From positions 124,001 to 188,000 of the forward strand of contig CAJTIM010000007.1 of the NCBI GenBank assembly GCA_910576325.1: a stretch of 64,000 nucleotides of DNA, in the 5' to 3' direction. The notes below the pieces were generated by a model that saw only the letters and a program-made list of their open reading frames with translations, did no database searches and was not told the DNA's origin. Below are positions 34,991 through 43,609 of the stretch, piece after piece; within the stretch, counting starts at the first letter, position 1, and every line of letters starts with the position of its first letter. Position numbers and translations under genes: made by a program. The stretch comes from Clostridia bacterium. Its GTDB lineage: Bacteria > Bacillota > Clostridia > Lachnospirales > Lachnospiraceae.

Positions 34991-35083
34991 TAGAAACAGT
35001 AAAAAGTTTTACAGTGAACAAAGCATTATAATTGGAAATCGATTTTATTCCAGCGTACTAAAAAGAATATTACAGAAATGAAA
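34991..35083 (+). repeat. Family B structured repeat, degenerate copy B6 (upstream of dapL)
   Basis: It aligns with the right two-thirds of B3: TTTACAG, GCATT, TTGGAAATCGATTT, GCGTACT, ATATTACAGAAATGAAA. The left arm is largely lost. The terminal box ends 17 nt before the dapL ATG. Confidence 0.6.
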
Positions 35084-35100
35084 CAGGAGGTCTCACCGCA

Positions 35101-36315
35101 ATGTATAAGATAAACGAAAATTATTTAAAACTCCCAGGCAGCTATCTTTTTTCCACCATCGGCAAAAAGGTAACTGCCTACACAGCGGCCCACCCGGAGA
35201 AAAGCATCATCCGTCTGGGAATCGGTGATGTAACCCAGCCCCTGGCTCCGGCCATTATAGAAGCCATGCACAGCGCAGTAGACGAAATGGGCAGCGCCGA
35301 AACCTTCCGCGGTTATGCCCCGGATTTAGGCTATGAGTTCCTGCGAAATGCCATTGCCGAGGGAGATTACCGCTTGCGGGGCGCCGACATCAAAGCCGAC
35401 GAAATCTTTGTAAGCGACGGCGCAAAGTGTGATTCCGGCAACATCCAGGAGATTTTCAGCACAGACAACCGAATTGCCGTCTGCGATCCCGTATACCCCG
35501 TCTATGTAGACACAAACGTTATGGCAGGCAGAACAGGAACCTACGATCCGGCAACAGAGATGTGGAGCGACATAATCTACATGCCCTGTCTGGCCGAAAA
35601 CGGCTTTGCCCCGGAGCTTCCCAAAGAGACGCCCGATCTCATTTACCTGTGCTTCCCCAACAACCCCACCGGCTCCGCTGTCACCAAGGCTCAGCTACAG
35701 ATATGGGTAGATTACGCCAACCGCACAGGAGCGGTCATTATCTACGATGCCGCCTACGAAGCCTATATTTCCGAAGAAAATGTCCCGCACACCATCTACG
35801 AATGTGAGGGAGCAAGAAGCTGTGCCATAGAGCTGAAAAGCTTCTCCAAAAATGCCGGCTTTACCGGTGTGCGCTTAGGCTATACGGTCATTCCCAAAGA
35901 TTTGAAATGCGGCGATATATCCTTACACGCACTTTGGGCAAGACGTCACGGAACAAAATACAACGGCGCCCCCTACATTATCCAGCGGGCAGGCGAGGCA
36001 GTTTATTCCGATGCGGGAAAGGCTCAGTTAAAAAAACAGATAGCCTATTACATGAAAAATGCCAAAACCATCCGCGAGGGTCTCGAAACTGCCGGCTATA
36101 CCGTATCCGGCGGAGTCAACGCCCCCTATATCTGGCTGAAAACACCGGAAAATATGACCTCCTGGGAATTTTTTGATTACCTGCTGGAGCGAGCGGGCGT
36201 AGTCGGAACACCGGGATCTGGCTTCGGCCCAAGCGGAGAAGGATATTTCCGCCTGACTGCCTTTGGCTCTTACGAGAATACTCTGGCAGCTTTGGAGAGG
36301 ATAAAACAAATTTAA
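35101..36315 (+). CDS. dapL: LL-diaminopimelate aminotransferase
   Basis: This PLP enzyme makes LL-diaminopimelate directly from tetrahydrodipicolinate and glutamate. Its 404 residues match the DapL family: N-terminal [36 protein letters not shown], the substrate loop [15 protein letters not shown], and [13 protein letters not shown]. The PLP lysine is in [17 protein letters not shown] (near 245-250), and [14 protein letters not shown] is at the C-terminus. AGGAGGT lies 9 nt upstream of the ATG. Together with dapF it gives the two-step end of the aminotransferase pathway to meso-DAP. A family B relic and a promoter-terminator cassette lie in its leader. Confidence 0.97.
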   Translation: MYKINENYLKLPGSYLFSTIGKKVTAYTAAHPEKSIIRLGIGDVTQPLAPAIIEAMHSAVDEMGSAETFRGYAPDLGYEFLRNAIAEGDYRLRGADIKADEIFVSDGAKCDSGNIQEIFSTDNRIAVCDPVYPVYVDTNVMAGRTGTYDPATEMWSDIIYMPCLAENGFAPELPKETPDLIYLCFPNNPTGSAVTKAQLQIWVDYANRTGAVIIYDAAYEAYISEENVPHTIYECEGARSCAIELKSFSKNAGFTGVRLGYTVIPKDLKCGDISLHALWARRHGTKYNGAPYIIQRAGEAVYSDAGKAQLKKQIAYYMKNAKTIREGLETAGYTVSGGVNAPYIWLKTPENMTSWEFFDYLLERAGVVGTPGSGFGPSGEGYFRLTAFGSYENTLAALERIKQI

Positions 36316-36330
36316 AAAGAGAAAATTGTG

Positions 36331-36422
36331 ATAAGCAGAGGCTGTGGATTTCTACGGTTTGGTGTCCCGAAAGGCAGACATTTGAATTAGAGCGAAAACA
36401 TAGCCTCTTTGCTTATTTTGAG
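36331..36422 (+). terminator. Long hairpin terminator after dapL
   Basis: ATAAGCAGAGGCTGTG pairs with CATAGCCTCTTTGCTTAT around a ~52-base loop, followed by T-rich sequence. It starts 16 nt after the dapL stop. Confidence 0.75.
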
Positions 36423-36483
36423 TTTTTTCAACTCCTGACAAATGCTTTCTAAAGAAGTCTAAAGAAGTTCCTATAGAAAAACA

Positions 36484-36512
36484 TTTACATTGAAAAGAGA
36501 TTTTACTATAAT
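36484..36512 (+). promoter_or_regulatory. Promoter of the FtsA-like gene
   Basis: TTTACA, 17 bases, TATAAT, about 60 nt before the ATG at 36575. Confidence 0.75.
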
Positions 36513-36574
36513 GGTCCTTAGAGAAAGCTGTGAGGGCAGGCATAGGTCCTCCCCAATGGCACAGGAGGGAAAGC

Positions 36575-39025
36575 ATGGCGGCAGTACAGGTAAAAAAGGC
36601 GCAAATACAGGCGGAGCAGACGGTGTTTGCTCTGGATATCGGAACCCGTAGCATCATCGGAATGGTGGGAACGGTGGAGAATGAAAAGATCCGGATCATT
36701 GCCATTGAAAAAGAAGAGCATACGGAACGGGCAATGGTAGACGGGCAGATTGAGAATATAGATAAGGTGGCGGCTCTGGCCGGAAGAGTAAAGCAGAGGC
36801 TTGAAAGCAAGCTGCATTTTAAGCTGGAGCGCGTATGCGTGGCGGCAGCAGGCCGTGCTCTTCGGACGAAGCGGGCGGAATTTGAGATGGAGCTTCCGGG
36901 GACGGATTTGATAGACGACGAGGTAATCAGCCGCCTGGAGGCAGGAGCCATCAGTAAGGCGGAGGAAGCCTTTGATGCGGAAAATCGGGCCGCAGAGGAC
37001 GGACGCCGCTTCTACCTGGTGGGCTACACGGTATGTCAGTATTATCTGGACAAATATATGATTTCCAGCCTGAAGGATCACCGGGGAAAAAGTGTGAAGG
37101 TGGATCTGATAGCGACCTTCCTGCCAAGCGAGGTAGTGGAAAGCCTCTACACCACCATGAACAAAATCGGGCTGGAGGTGGCAAGTATCACTTTGGAGCC
37201 AATAGCGGCTATCAATGCGGCTATTCCGGCCAATCTCCGGCTTCTCAATCTGGTGATGGTGGATATTGGCGCGGGAACTTCGGATATTGCCGCCTGTACG
37301 GACGGAAGTGTTACGGGATATACAATGGCGACCGTGGCCGGTGACGAAGTGACGGAAACCCTGATGAAAGAGTACCTGGTGGATTTCCAGATGGCGGAGT
37401 CCATGAAGGCCCAGGCCGATCAGCAGGAGGAAATCACCTTTACGGATATTTTAGGCTTTGAGCAGAGCATATCCAGGGAGGAGCTTTTGGAGTGCATCCA
37501 GGATACGACGGATCTTCTTTGCCGTGAAATTGCGGAAAAAATACTGGAGATTAACGGAAATGCACCCTCAGCGCTGTTTCTGGCAGGCGGCGGCAGTAAG
37601 CTTACGGGGGTAAAGGACGGGCTGACGGCAGCCTTGCAGATGGATGCCAAGCGTGTTGCCATAGCCGGAAATAATTTCCGAACAAGCGCTTTTTCCGATG
37701 AATACGATCTTAACAACCCGGAGTATGCAACGCCTCTTGGAATCGTAGTTTCTTCGGGACTGAACCTGATTAATGCCAGCTTCCGGGTGATTTTGAACGG
37801 CCGGCCGGCCAATCTGTTCCGAAGCGGAAGCTTTACGGCTCTCAACCTTCTGATGATGAACGGGTTCAGCTTTCTTGATATTATGGGACGCAGCGGCGCC
37901 AATCTGGTTGTGACGGTGAACGGCAGGCGCAAGGTGTTCTATGGCACCCCCGTGGAGCCGGCAACTCTGTTTATCAATAAAAAGGAAGGCCGGCTGTCGG
38001 AGATTATCCAGGCCGGAGATGAGATTGATTTTACACCGGCTGTATCCGGCGTGTCGGCCAAGGCCTGTCTTGGCGATATTGAAGGGGCGGCGGACGCCGT
38101 GGAGCTGACATTGAACGGAATGTCTGCGGATCTGGAAACACAGTTGAAAATGGGCGATGCCATAGTGATGCGTAAGCCCGGGGAGGAAGCGGAGCCGGAG
38201 AAGACGGACGAAGCTTCGGGAGCGGCAGAAGCGGAAGAGGCAGCAGAAGCGCAGGAAGCGGCAAAGGCGGGAGGGACAGCCAGGCTTGAGACAACATTGG
38301 ATTCCGGGAAGAGAGCTGCACTGACGAGAACCTTAGAAGCAGACAAACCGATTGCCGCGGCGAGAACACCGGAAGAGAAAATGGCTGCGGCAGAACGTGT
38401 GCCGGAAGTCAAGAGGGCAGTTGCTCCGGGAAATGTGCCAGAAGCAGAAAAAGCAGCTGTGCCGGGAAATGCATCAGAAGCAGAAAAAGCAGTTATGCAA
38501 ATGAGAACGCCGGATACAGAAAAGGCAGCTGCACCGGAGGCAGAAAAAATAGTTATGCCGGAACGAGTATTGGAAGCGCAAAAAGTAATTATGCCGAAGC
38601 CGGCAGCAGAAGCTGCAAAGTCAGATATGCCTGTGGGAACAACAGACGTATCGGAAGCAGCGGAAAGCGAAGAGCCTGTTGAGGAATTGAGAACAGAAGA
38701 GGTATCAAAGCCAGTTCTGAATCCCCAGGGAAATTTTGCACAGCGTTCCGTCCTGGCAGCAAACGCCTCAATGTCCCGGAATGCGGAAAAGGAAGTAATT
38801 TCCCCGGGACCGCGGGAGATACATTTTCATCTGAACGGTATGCCTATCAGCCTGCCCGGAAAAGCAGACGGAACCCCCTATTTTCTGATGGATATGATTC
38901 AGTATTCCGGGATTGATCTGAAGCAGCCCAAGGGACGGATTGTCCTCAGTGTAAACGGAGTGCAGGGCTTGTTCCAGCAGGAGCTGAGAGAAGGGGATAA
39001 TATCCGAATTGAGGAAGAAATGTAG
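36575..39025 (+). CDS. FtsA-like actin-fold protein with long linker and beta-grasp-like ends
   Basis: This is an actin-like ATPase of the FtsA/PilM type, ~816 residues, about twice the usual FtsA. The ATPase domain (about 12-395) has the phosphate loops ALDIGTRSIIGMVG and VMVDIGAGTSDIAA and the adenosine motif LAGGGSKL. The inserted 1C-type region (RVCVAAAGRALRTKRAEFEM) is present. Then a small domain (about 402-490, VILNGRPANLF..VTVNGRRKVFYG..IIQAGDEIDF) is followed by a ~200-residue Ala/Glu/Pro-rich linker with loose EAEKA repeats. A similar small domain closes the protein (about 747-816, IHFHLNGMPI..IVLSVNGVQGLFQ..LREGDNIRI). The two look like repeats of one beta-grasp-like fold. The ATG at 36575 has AGGAGGG. 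It is monocistronic, and no ftsZ or pilus gene is nearby, so its role is open. Confidence 0.85.
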   Translation: MAAVQVKKAQIQAEQTVFALDIGTRSIIGMVGTVENEKIRIIAIEKEEHTERAMVDGQIENIDKVAALAGRVKQRLESKLHFKLERVCVAAAGRALRTKRAEFEMELPGTDLIDDEVISRLEAGAISKAEEAFDAENRAAEDGRRFYLVGYTVCQYYLDKYMISSLKDHRGKSVKVDLIATFLPSEVVESLYTTMNKIGLEVASITLEPIAAINAAIPANLRLLNLVMVDIGAGTSDIAACTDGSVTGYTMATVAGDEVTETLMKEYLVDFQMAESMKAQADQQEEITFTDILGFEQSISREELLECIQDTTDLLCREIAEKILEINGNAPSALFLAGGGSKLTGVKDGLTAALQMDAKRVAIAGNNFRTSAFSDEYDLNNPEYATPLGIVVSSGLNLINASFRVILNGRPANLFRSGSFTALNLLMMNGFSFLDIMGRSGANLVVTVNGRRKVFYGTPVEPATLFINKKEGRLSEIIQAGDEIDFTPAVSGVSAKACLGDIEGAADAVELTLNGMSADLETQLKMGDAIVMRKPGEEAEPEKTDEASGAAEAEEAAEAQEAAKAGGTARLETTLDSGKRAALTRTLEADKPIAAARTPEEKMAAAERVPEVKRAVAPGNVPEAEKAAVPGNASEAEKAVMQMRTPDTEKAAAPEAEKIVMPERVLEAQKVIMPKPAAEAAKSDMPVGTTDVSEAAESEEPVEELRTEEVSKPVLNPQGNFAQRSVLAANASMSRNAEKEVISPGPREIHFHLNGMPISLPGKADGTPYFLMDMIQYSGIDLKQPKGRIVLSVNGVQGLFQQELREGDNIRIEEEM

Positions 39026-39081
39026 TCATATAAAATTTACAAACAACCATATCATTTTCGCGACTGAGAAGGAAAATTTTT

Positions 39082-39870
39082 ATGAAGACAGCAGATATCC
39101 ATGTACACATATTCCCGGATAAGCTGGCGGAAAAGGCGGCTCATTCCATCGGAGAATTTTACGACAAAACCGCTTATACCATCGCGAGCACAGACCGCCT
39201 GGCGGAAGAGCTTGCCCAGGCCGGCATCAGCCGCTGCGTAATCAGCAATTCCGCGACTACGCCGAAACAGGTGCACAACATCAATACCTTTTTGGCCCAG
39301 GCCGCCCAAGAGCATCCCGGCTTTATCGGTTTTGGCTCTCTGTATCCGGGAATGGAGGGATATGAGGAGGAGCTGGATCGGATGGAAGAGCTTGGCCTTC
39401 GGGGACTTAAGATTCATCCCGACTTTCAGAAGGTTCCCATTGATGCCTCCTGCGGCATTGAAATGTACCGTTCCATCGCCAGAAGAGGGCTGCCGGTGCT
39501 GTTTCATATGGGCGATGACCGCTACGATTTTTCTTCTCCGGAGCGTTTGACAAATCTTCTTCGGAAGGTGCCGGACTTGAAGGTAATTGCTGCTCATTTC
39601 GGAGGGTGGACGGTTTGGGAGAGCTCTCTCAATCATCCGCAGCCGGAGAATGTTCTCTATGATACCTCCAGCACCATTCCTCTTGTGCCGAGAGAGCTGG
39701 TATACCGCATGTTCGACCGCTTCGGGCCGGAACGGTTTTTATTCGGCTCCGATTTTCCCATGTGGAAGCCAAAAGACGCGGTGGAGCAGGTTTTGAGCTT
39801 TGACTTGGGGGAGGATGTGATGGAAAAGATTCTCTATGGGAATTTCTGCAGGCTGCTGGGGTGCGCCTGA
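39082..39870 (+). CDS. Amidohydrolase (amidohydrolase 2-like TIM barrel)
   Basis: This 262-residue metal-dependent hydrolase of the amidohydrolase superfamily has a metal-binding HxH in DIHVHIFP (near 5-10). Later barrel His residues lie in GLKIHPDF (near 113), VLFHMGDD (near 144) and VIAAHFGG (near 175), and the catalytic Asp is in FLFGSDFPMW (near 224). This order matches amidohydrolase 2 proteins (decarboxylase or lactonase-like), often annotated only generally; the substrate is unknown. It stands 56 nt after the FtsA-like gene on the same strand and may share its transcript, although a functional link is not suggested. It is convergent with the BlaR1-like gene (15 nt apart). Confidence 0.87.
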   Translation: MKTADIHVHIFPDKLAEKAAHSIGEFYDKTAYTIASTDRLAEELAQAGISRCVISNSATTPKQVHNINTFLAQAAQEHPGFIGFGSLYPGMEGYEEELDRMEELGLRGLKIHPDFQKVPIDASCGIEMYRSIARRGLPVLFHMGDDRYDFSSPERLTNLLRKVPDLKVIAAHFGGWTVWESSLNHPQPENVLYDTSSTIPLVPRELVYRMFDRFGPERFLFGSDFPMWKPKDAVEQVLSFDLGEDVMEKILYGNFCRLLGCA

Positions 39871-39885
39871 GAAGTCAGGCGCAGA

Positions 39886-42387
39886 CTATTCCGTCCGCAC
39901 CTCCCCATCCTGCGTACTCAGCAGCAGCCGGCATTGATCCAGATATTCATTCATCTGCCCCTCCCATTGATGAAAAACCTCCTCATCGTAAGGAATCCGA
40001 TCCTGATCAAAGGAAAAAGAACTTCCCGCAATCTGAAGAATCTCCCCGTGCTCTCCTAAGCGAAATACCTGATAAACATACCCGCCATAGGTATCCCGAT
40101 CCTCCCTGTGCACCCGCATCAGAAAAGGCGTCCCGTCCCGCTCTCCAAGATAAATGTTATTCCATCCGGCCCGGGCGGTATGAGCGCCCTCGGAGTATAG
40201 AATGTCCCCGTTTTCATTCTTAAAAAGCACAATCCCGCTGTCCCCGTCTCCGATATTCCCCGTATAAACCTCAGCCGTTTCCAGCCCGTCCCCATCTCCG
40301 AAATCAGCTTTTACGTCATATACTTTGGAATAATACGTTTCAATCGGATCTATCCCTTCCATTTCCGGAAAGCTGTGAATATCCGCATACCAGGTATCCG
40401 GGGTAAACGGCTCATAAGCAATCCCGCTGCCGTACCATGCACTTTCCAGAGCCGCATGGGTAATCACATTATCCTCAAAACGAAGGGTGCACAGCGGATT
40501 GATCCAGGAAAATCCGTCTTCCGCAAGTGCGGCAAATTCCTCAAAGTCCACATCCTCATAGTGAACCGCATTCATCGCCCGGTTCACCCGGAAAACACAG
40601 TCTCCGGCAAATGCAAGAAAGGGAAGCTCATCAACGGAATCCTCCATAAGCATATTCACCACATAGCGGTCAATCCCCATAGCGCTCCGGGAAATGCTTT
40701 GGATATTCAGCCGGAAGGTCCCGTTCAAATCCTCTCTGGCCAAAAGCGTTTCCAGATCCGGCCAGGACAGGTAGGGAATCGACATATCTGACAGCATTTC
40801 ATCCTGAAAACCGGAAGGAGAACTCTCGCTGCGGGAGGATTCCGTCTGCCCCTGTGCTTGATCCGAATCTGATTTTACAAGCTCACACCGAAGCCCAAAG
40901 CCAAATGCCGGCAAAAACTGTTCCACCTCCTCAGGAAGCATATTTACCCAGAGCTGAGAATACTCCGGCACCACATCCAGAATTTCCACGGAATGTAAAA
41001 ATTCCACCTCCTGCATCTGCCCGTTCTTATCCGGTTCCTGATGGTAGATATCAAGCAAATCCCCGGGCTGTGCCTCAGGCGCCATACCAAGCGGCAGGGC
41101 AAAACGATAACAGTTCCCCTCCCCGGGCTGCAAAGCAAAGGGTCCGCGCCCCATCACCTCGATTTTCTCGGCTTTGTTGGAAAACTGGCCGGGATAAGTT
41201 TCCATAAAGGAGATCTCTTCTCCCTTTGGGAAGGTAATGCGAATGAGATCCCCGGCCTCCAGTCCGTCAAAATCAATCTCTATATATGGCTCCACACGGT
41301 CCGCCTCCGGAATAATCATATCTCCAAGACGGGGAACATGCACTACCATAGGAAGAGTTTCCTCCTCCATATCCGCATAGGTCACAATACCATAGAACAC
41401 AGTTTCCTCCTCAGCTTCCGTTTCAGGATTCTTCGGATTGGCCAGAAATTGAATCGCCAGTATTCCGCAGACGACAGCGGCGGCAATCGCCAGAATCCGG
41501 GCAGGCTTCCGGTACTTAAGGACATGCTCTATGCGGTTTTTCGTGTCCCCCTCTCCGAAGGCAATGGGAAGGCCCTTCACCATACGGTGGCCCGAGGCCA
41601 GAGCCAGAAGAGAGGCCGAGTATTCCTTTTTCACTCTGTTTCCGAGCCGGCGTATTACAGCCTCATCACAGGACATTTCCATATCCTGCTCACTTAAGAA
41701 AAAGGCCAGCCAGACAAAGGGATTGAACCAGTGAAGGCAGAGAGCCAGATAAGCCAGCATCCGAAACAGAGGATCCCTTCTGCGGATGTGGATCTGTTCA
41801 TGTAGAAGCATATAGCGCTCTTCCTCCGGGTCAAGAGCCTGGGAGAGATAAATACGAGGGCGGATCAAGCCATAGACAAAGGGCGTCCCATGCCCCGGCA
41901 TCCGGTAAATATTCCCACCCTCATGGGAAGCCGTTTTCAGCTTTTTGCGAAGACGGAGAAGGGAAGAGATGCTGTAAATCAGCATAGCCGCAATTCCCAG
42001 AATCCAAATCCATGCGCCAAAAAACAGCCAGATTTGCAGGGGATTGACAGAAGCCTCCGGGTTGCCGGACGGAAGAGAAGCGTTCAGAGCATCACTGATG
42101 CCGGGAACAGGCAGGCTGACCTGAGGCTCCGTCTGATATCCGATATTTTCCGGGATGTATTCCATTCGTCCCTCTGTGGAAGCATTTTTTTCCAGGATAC
42201 CCAAAAGAGAGATATCCGCGGAAAAGGATATGGGACAGAGAAGCCGAAACAGCACTACGGCCCAGAGAGCATAGGAAAAAATCCTGGGGGCTTTCCCAAG
42301 GCACAGCCGGACAATCAGCATAGCCGCAATAATCACACTTCCCGTAAGACTCATATTTAAAATATGGATAAAAATCTGTTCCATCAT
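39886..42387 (-). CDS. BlaR1/MecR1-like M56 membrane metallopeptidase, large sensor domain
   Basis: This 833-residue protein has four N-terminal membrane helices (starting IFIHILNMSLTGSVIIAAMLIV). The cytoplasmic M56 zinc peptidase has HEQIH (near 194) and the downstream glutamate in MEMSCDEAVIRRLG. A further helix near 300 (ILAIAAAVVCGILAIQFL) leads to a ~500-residue extracellular part. BlaR1 proteins signal ligand binding and trigger cleavage of BlaI. Here the C-terminus is not a penicillin-binding fold: I see no SxxK/KTG set, and it contains acidic beta-rich segments (e.g. DVKADFGDGDGLETAEVYTGNIGDGDSG) with a calcium-loop look. The sensed signal is therefore not evident. Its start overlaps the blaI stop by 4 nt, so the pair is coupled. 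Confidence 0.87.
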   Translation of the reverse strand: MMEQIFIHILNMSLTGSVIIAAMLIVRLCLGKAPRIFSYALWAVVLFRLLCPISFSADISLLGILEKNASTEGRMEYIPENIGYQTEPQVSLPVPGISDALNASLPSGNPEASVNPLQIWLFFGAWIWILGIAAMLIYSISSLLRLRKKLKTASHEGGNIYRMPGHGTPFVYGLIRPRIYLSQALDPEEERYMLLHEQIHIRRRDPLFRMLAYLALCLHWFNPFVWLAFFLSEQDMEMSCDEAVIRRLGNRVKKEYSASLLALASGHRMVKGLPIAFGEGDTKNRIEHVLKYRKPARILAIAAAVVCGILAIQFLANPKNPETEAEEETVFYGIVTYADMEEETLPMVVHVPRLGDMIIPEADRVEPYIEIDFDGLEAGDLIRITFPKGEEISFMETYPGQFSNKAEKIEVMGRGPFALQPGEGNCYRFALPLGMAPEAQPGDLLDIYHQEPDKNGQMQEVEFLHSVEILDVVPEYSQLWVNMLPEEVEQFLPAFGFGLRCELVKSDSDQAQGQTESSRSESSPSGFQDEMLSDMSIPYLSWPDLETLLAREDLNGTFRLNIQSISRSAMGIDRYVVNMLMEDSVDELPFLAFAGDCVFRVNRAMNAVHYEDVDFEEFAALAEDGFSWINPLCTLRFEDNVITHAALESAWYGSGIAYEPFTPDTWYADIHSFPEMEGIDPIETYYSKVYDVKADFGDGDGLETAEVYTGNIGDGDSGIVLFKNENGDILYSEGAHTARAGWNNIYLGERDGTPFLMRVHREDRDTYGGYVYQVFRLGEHGEILQIAGSSFSFDQDRIPYDEEVFHQWEGQMNEYLDQCRLLLSTQDGEVRTE

Positions 42388-42764
42388 GGGTTTCCTCCTT
42401 CCGTATCCTCCTCATACGCTTCAATCAGCCGCCGAAGCTCCGCCACCTCTCGGCTGCTCAATTTTTTTCTCCTGGAAAATGCGGTGAGAAAGCGCGGCAG
42501 GGAACCGTCAAAATTCTCCATCAAAAACTGCTCTCCCTGAGCGGCCTGGAAGTCCTCTCTGGTTGTTTTGATTTCCACGGTGCCGCCTACATTTTCAAAG
42601 AGATTCCGCAGGCAGAGCCGTTTCAGCATGGTGTAGGTGGTGGTCCGCTTCCACTCAAAGGTCTGTTCACATAGCTTTACCAGTTCTCCGGTGGTAATTG
42701 GCGCATGTTTCCAAATCAAATCGGCAAATTTCTGTTCCATTTCTCCCAGTTTATAAGGTTCCAT
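42384..42764 (-). CDS. BlaI/MecI-like transcriptional repressor
   Basis: This 126-residue winged-helix repressor has the pattern of BlaI/MecI/CopY: EMEQKFADLIWKHAPITTGELVKLCEQTFEWKRTTTYTMLKRLCLRNL (about 7-55), followed by a C-terminal dimerisation helix (RFLTAFSRRKKLSSREVAELRRLIEAYEED). The start at 42764 has AAGGAGGAG; the longer frame to 42860 would run through the promoter. Two inverted repeats, TCTAAN(5-6)TTAGA type, overlap its promoter, so it probably represses its own operon with the BlaR1-like protein. No beta-lactamase gene is present in the window, so other targets must lie elsewhere. Confidence 0.92.
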   Translation of the reverse strand: MEPYKLGEMEQKFADLIWKHAPITTGELVKLCEQTFEWKRTTTYTMLKRLCLRNLFENVGGTVEIKTTREDFQAAQGEQFLMENFDGSLPRFLTAFSRRKKLSSREVAELRRLIEAYEEDTEGGNP

Positions 42765-42807
42765 TGTGCTCCTCCTTATAGTTTTATTCCTGCCCGCAGA
42801 CATAAAA

Positions 42808-42860
42808 TGTCTAACGATATTAGACAAATATAGTCTAACACTATTAGACAAAACTGTCAA
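42808..42860 (-). promoter_or_regulatory. Promoter and twin operators of the blaI-blaR1-like operon
   Basis: Two palindromes: TGTCTAA-CGATA-TTAGACA (42808-42826) and GTCTAA-CACTA-TTAGAC (42833-42849), centres 24 bp apart. On the minus strand TTGACA (42860-42855) is the -35, with TAGACT 17 bases on or TATATT slightly further as the -10, so both operators cover the promoter. The TCTAA/TTAGA half-sites differ from the TACA/TGTA of classical BlaI boxes. Confidence 0.75.
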
Positions 42861-42900
42861 CCGGAAAAAGAAGGCGTAACTACTTTTAAAATATTAGTAC

Positions 42901-42929
42901 TTGACATTACATAGTAGTTGGCGTAATAT
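42901..42929 (+). promoter_or_regulatory. Promoter for the padR operon
   Basis: TTGACA, 17 bases, TAATAT. It is about 50 nt from the minus-strand blaI promoter and reads through the whole family B array before reaching padR, giving a ~350-nt leader. Confidence 0.6.
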
Positions 42930-42957
42930 AATAGCATAAGCAAGACCAACTGCATCG

Positions 42958-43273
42958 CAATTTCCGTGCATCAGTTATCATAAGGGAAACCAGGCACATG
43001 CGCTAGTGACTGGAAATTGATTTCATAGGAGTGTATTGTGAGCGCTATTACGGAACTGGAAACAGTAATATCGCTCAAAGTGCACAAATCAATTTACAGG
43101 CACACGCATTTGTGACTGGAAATTGATTTCATAGGAGTGTACTGTGAGCGCTATTACGGAACTGGAAACAGTAATATCGCTCAAAGTGCACAAATCAATT
43201 TACAGGCACACGCATTTGTGACTGGAAATTGATTTCATACGGGTGTACTGTGAGCGGTATTACGGAACTGGAA
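42958..43273 (+). repeat. Family B structured repeats, array B3 (three units, upstream of padR)
   Basis: Boxes TATTACGGAACTGGAA recur at 43046, 43152 and 43258 with an exact 106-bp period. Within each unit GTAATATCGCTCA pairs with TGAGCGCTATTAC, AGTGCAC with GTGTACT, and AATCAATTT with AAATTGATT. The left arm of unit 1 has decayed. The last box ends 12 nt before the padR ATG; the following GGAGGG is the ribosome site. Confidence 0.93.
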
Positions 43274-43285
43274 TGGAGGGTGCGC

Positions 43286-43609
43286 ATGAATCCACAATTT
43301 AAAAAAGGAGTATTAGAGCTTATCGTTCTGGAATCCGTGCGCAAGAAAGATATGTACGGATACGAGCTGGTGGAGGAGGTTTCCCAGGTCATTGATGTGA
43401 ATGAGGGAACCATCTATCCGCTTTTAAAAAGGCTCACCAACGAACATTATTTTGAAACCTATCTGCGGGAATCCTCCGAGGGTCCGCCGCGGAAATATTA
43501 TCATCTCACCGCCGCGGGAATCCTCTACCGAGATTCTTTGGAAGGGGAGTGGGAGGAATTTCAGATGAGGGTCAGTCGATTTTTGAAGGAGGGAAAAGAA
43601 CATGAATAA
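43286..43609 (+). CDS. PadR-family transcriptional regulator
   Basis: This 107-residue winged-helix repressor of the short PadR class begins NPQFKKGVLELIVLESVRKKDMYGYELVEEVSQ. It continues with the recognition helix and wing (EGTIYPLLKRLTNEHYFETYL..EGPPRKYYHLTAAG) and a C-terminal dimerisation helix. The start at 43286 follows GGAGGG; the longer frame from 43229 lies inside a repeat. It overlaps the HAAS-domain gene by 8 nt. PadR followed by a HAAS (DUF1700) membrane protein and a small envelope protein is a common Firmicutes operon, usually tied to envelope stress, with PadR repressing itself. A long repeat-rich leader precedes it. Confidence 0.95.
   Translation: MNPQFKKGVLELIVLESVRKKDMYGYELVEEVSQVIDVNEGTIYPLLKRLTNEHYFETYLRESSEGPPRKYYHLTAAGILYRDSLEGEWEEFQMRVSRFLKEGKEHE

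Noticed and set aside
42958-43273. Regular repeats that might be read as a CRISPR array
   Set aside because: The 106-bp units repeat completely, including what would be spacers, and are internally palindromic; no cas genes are near.
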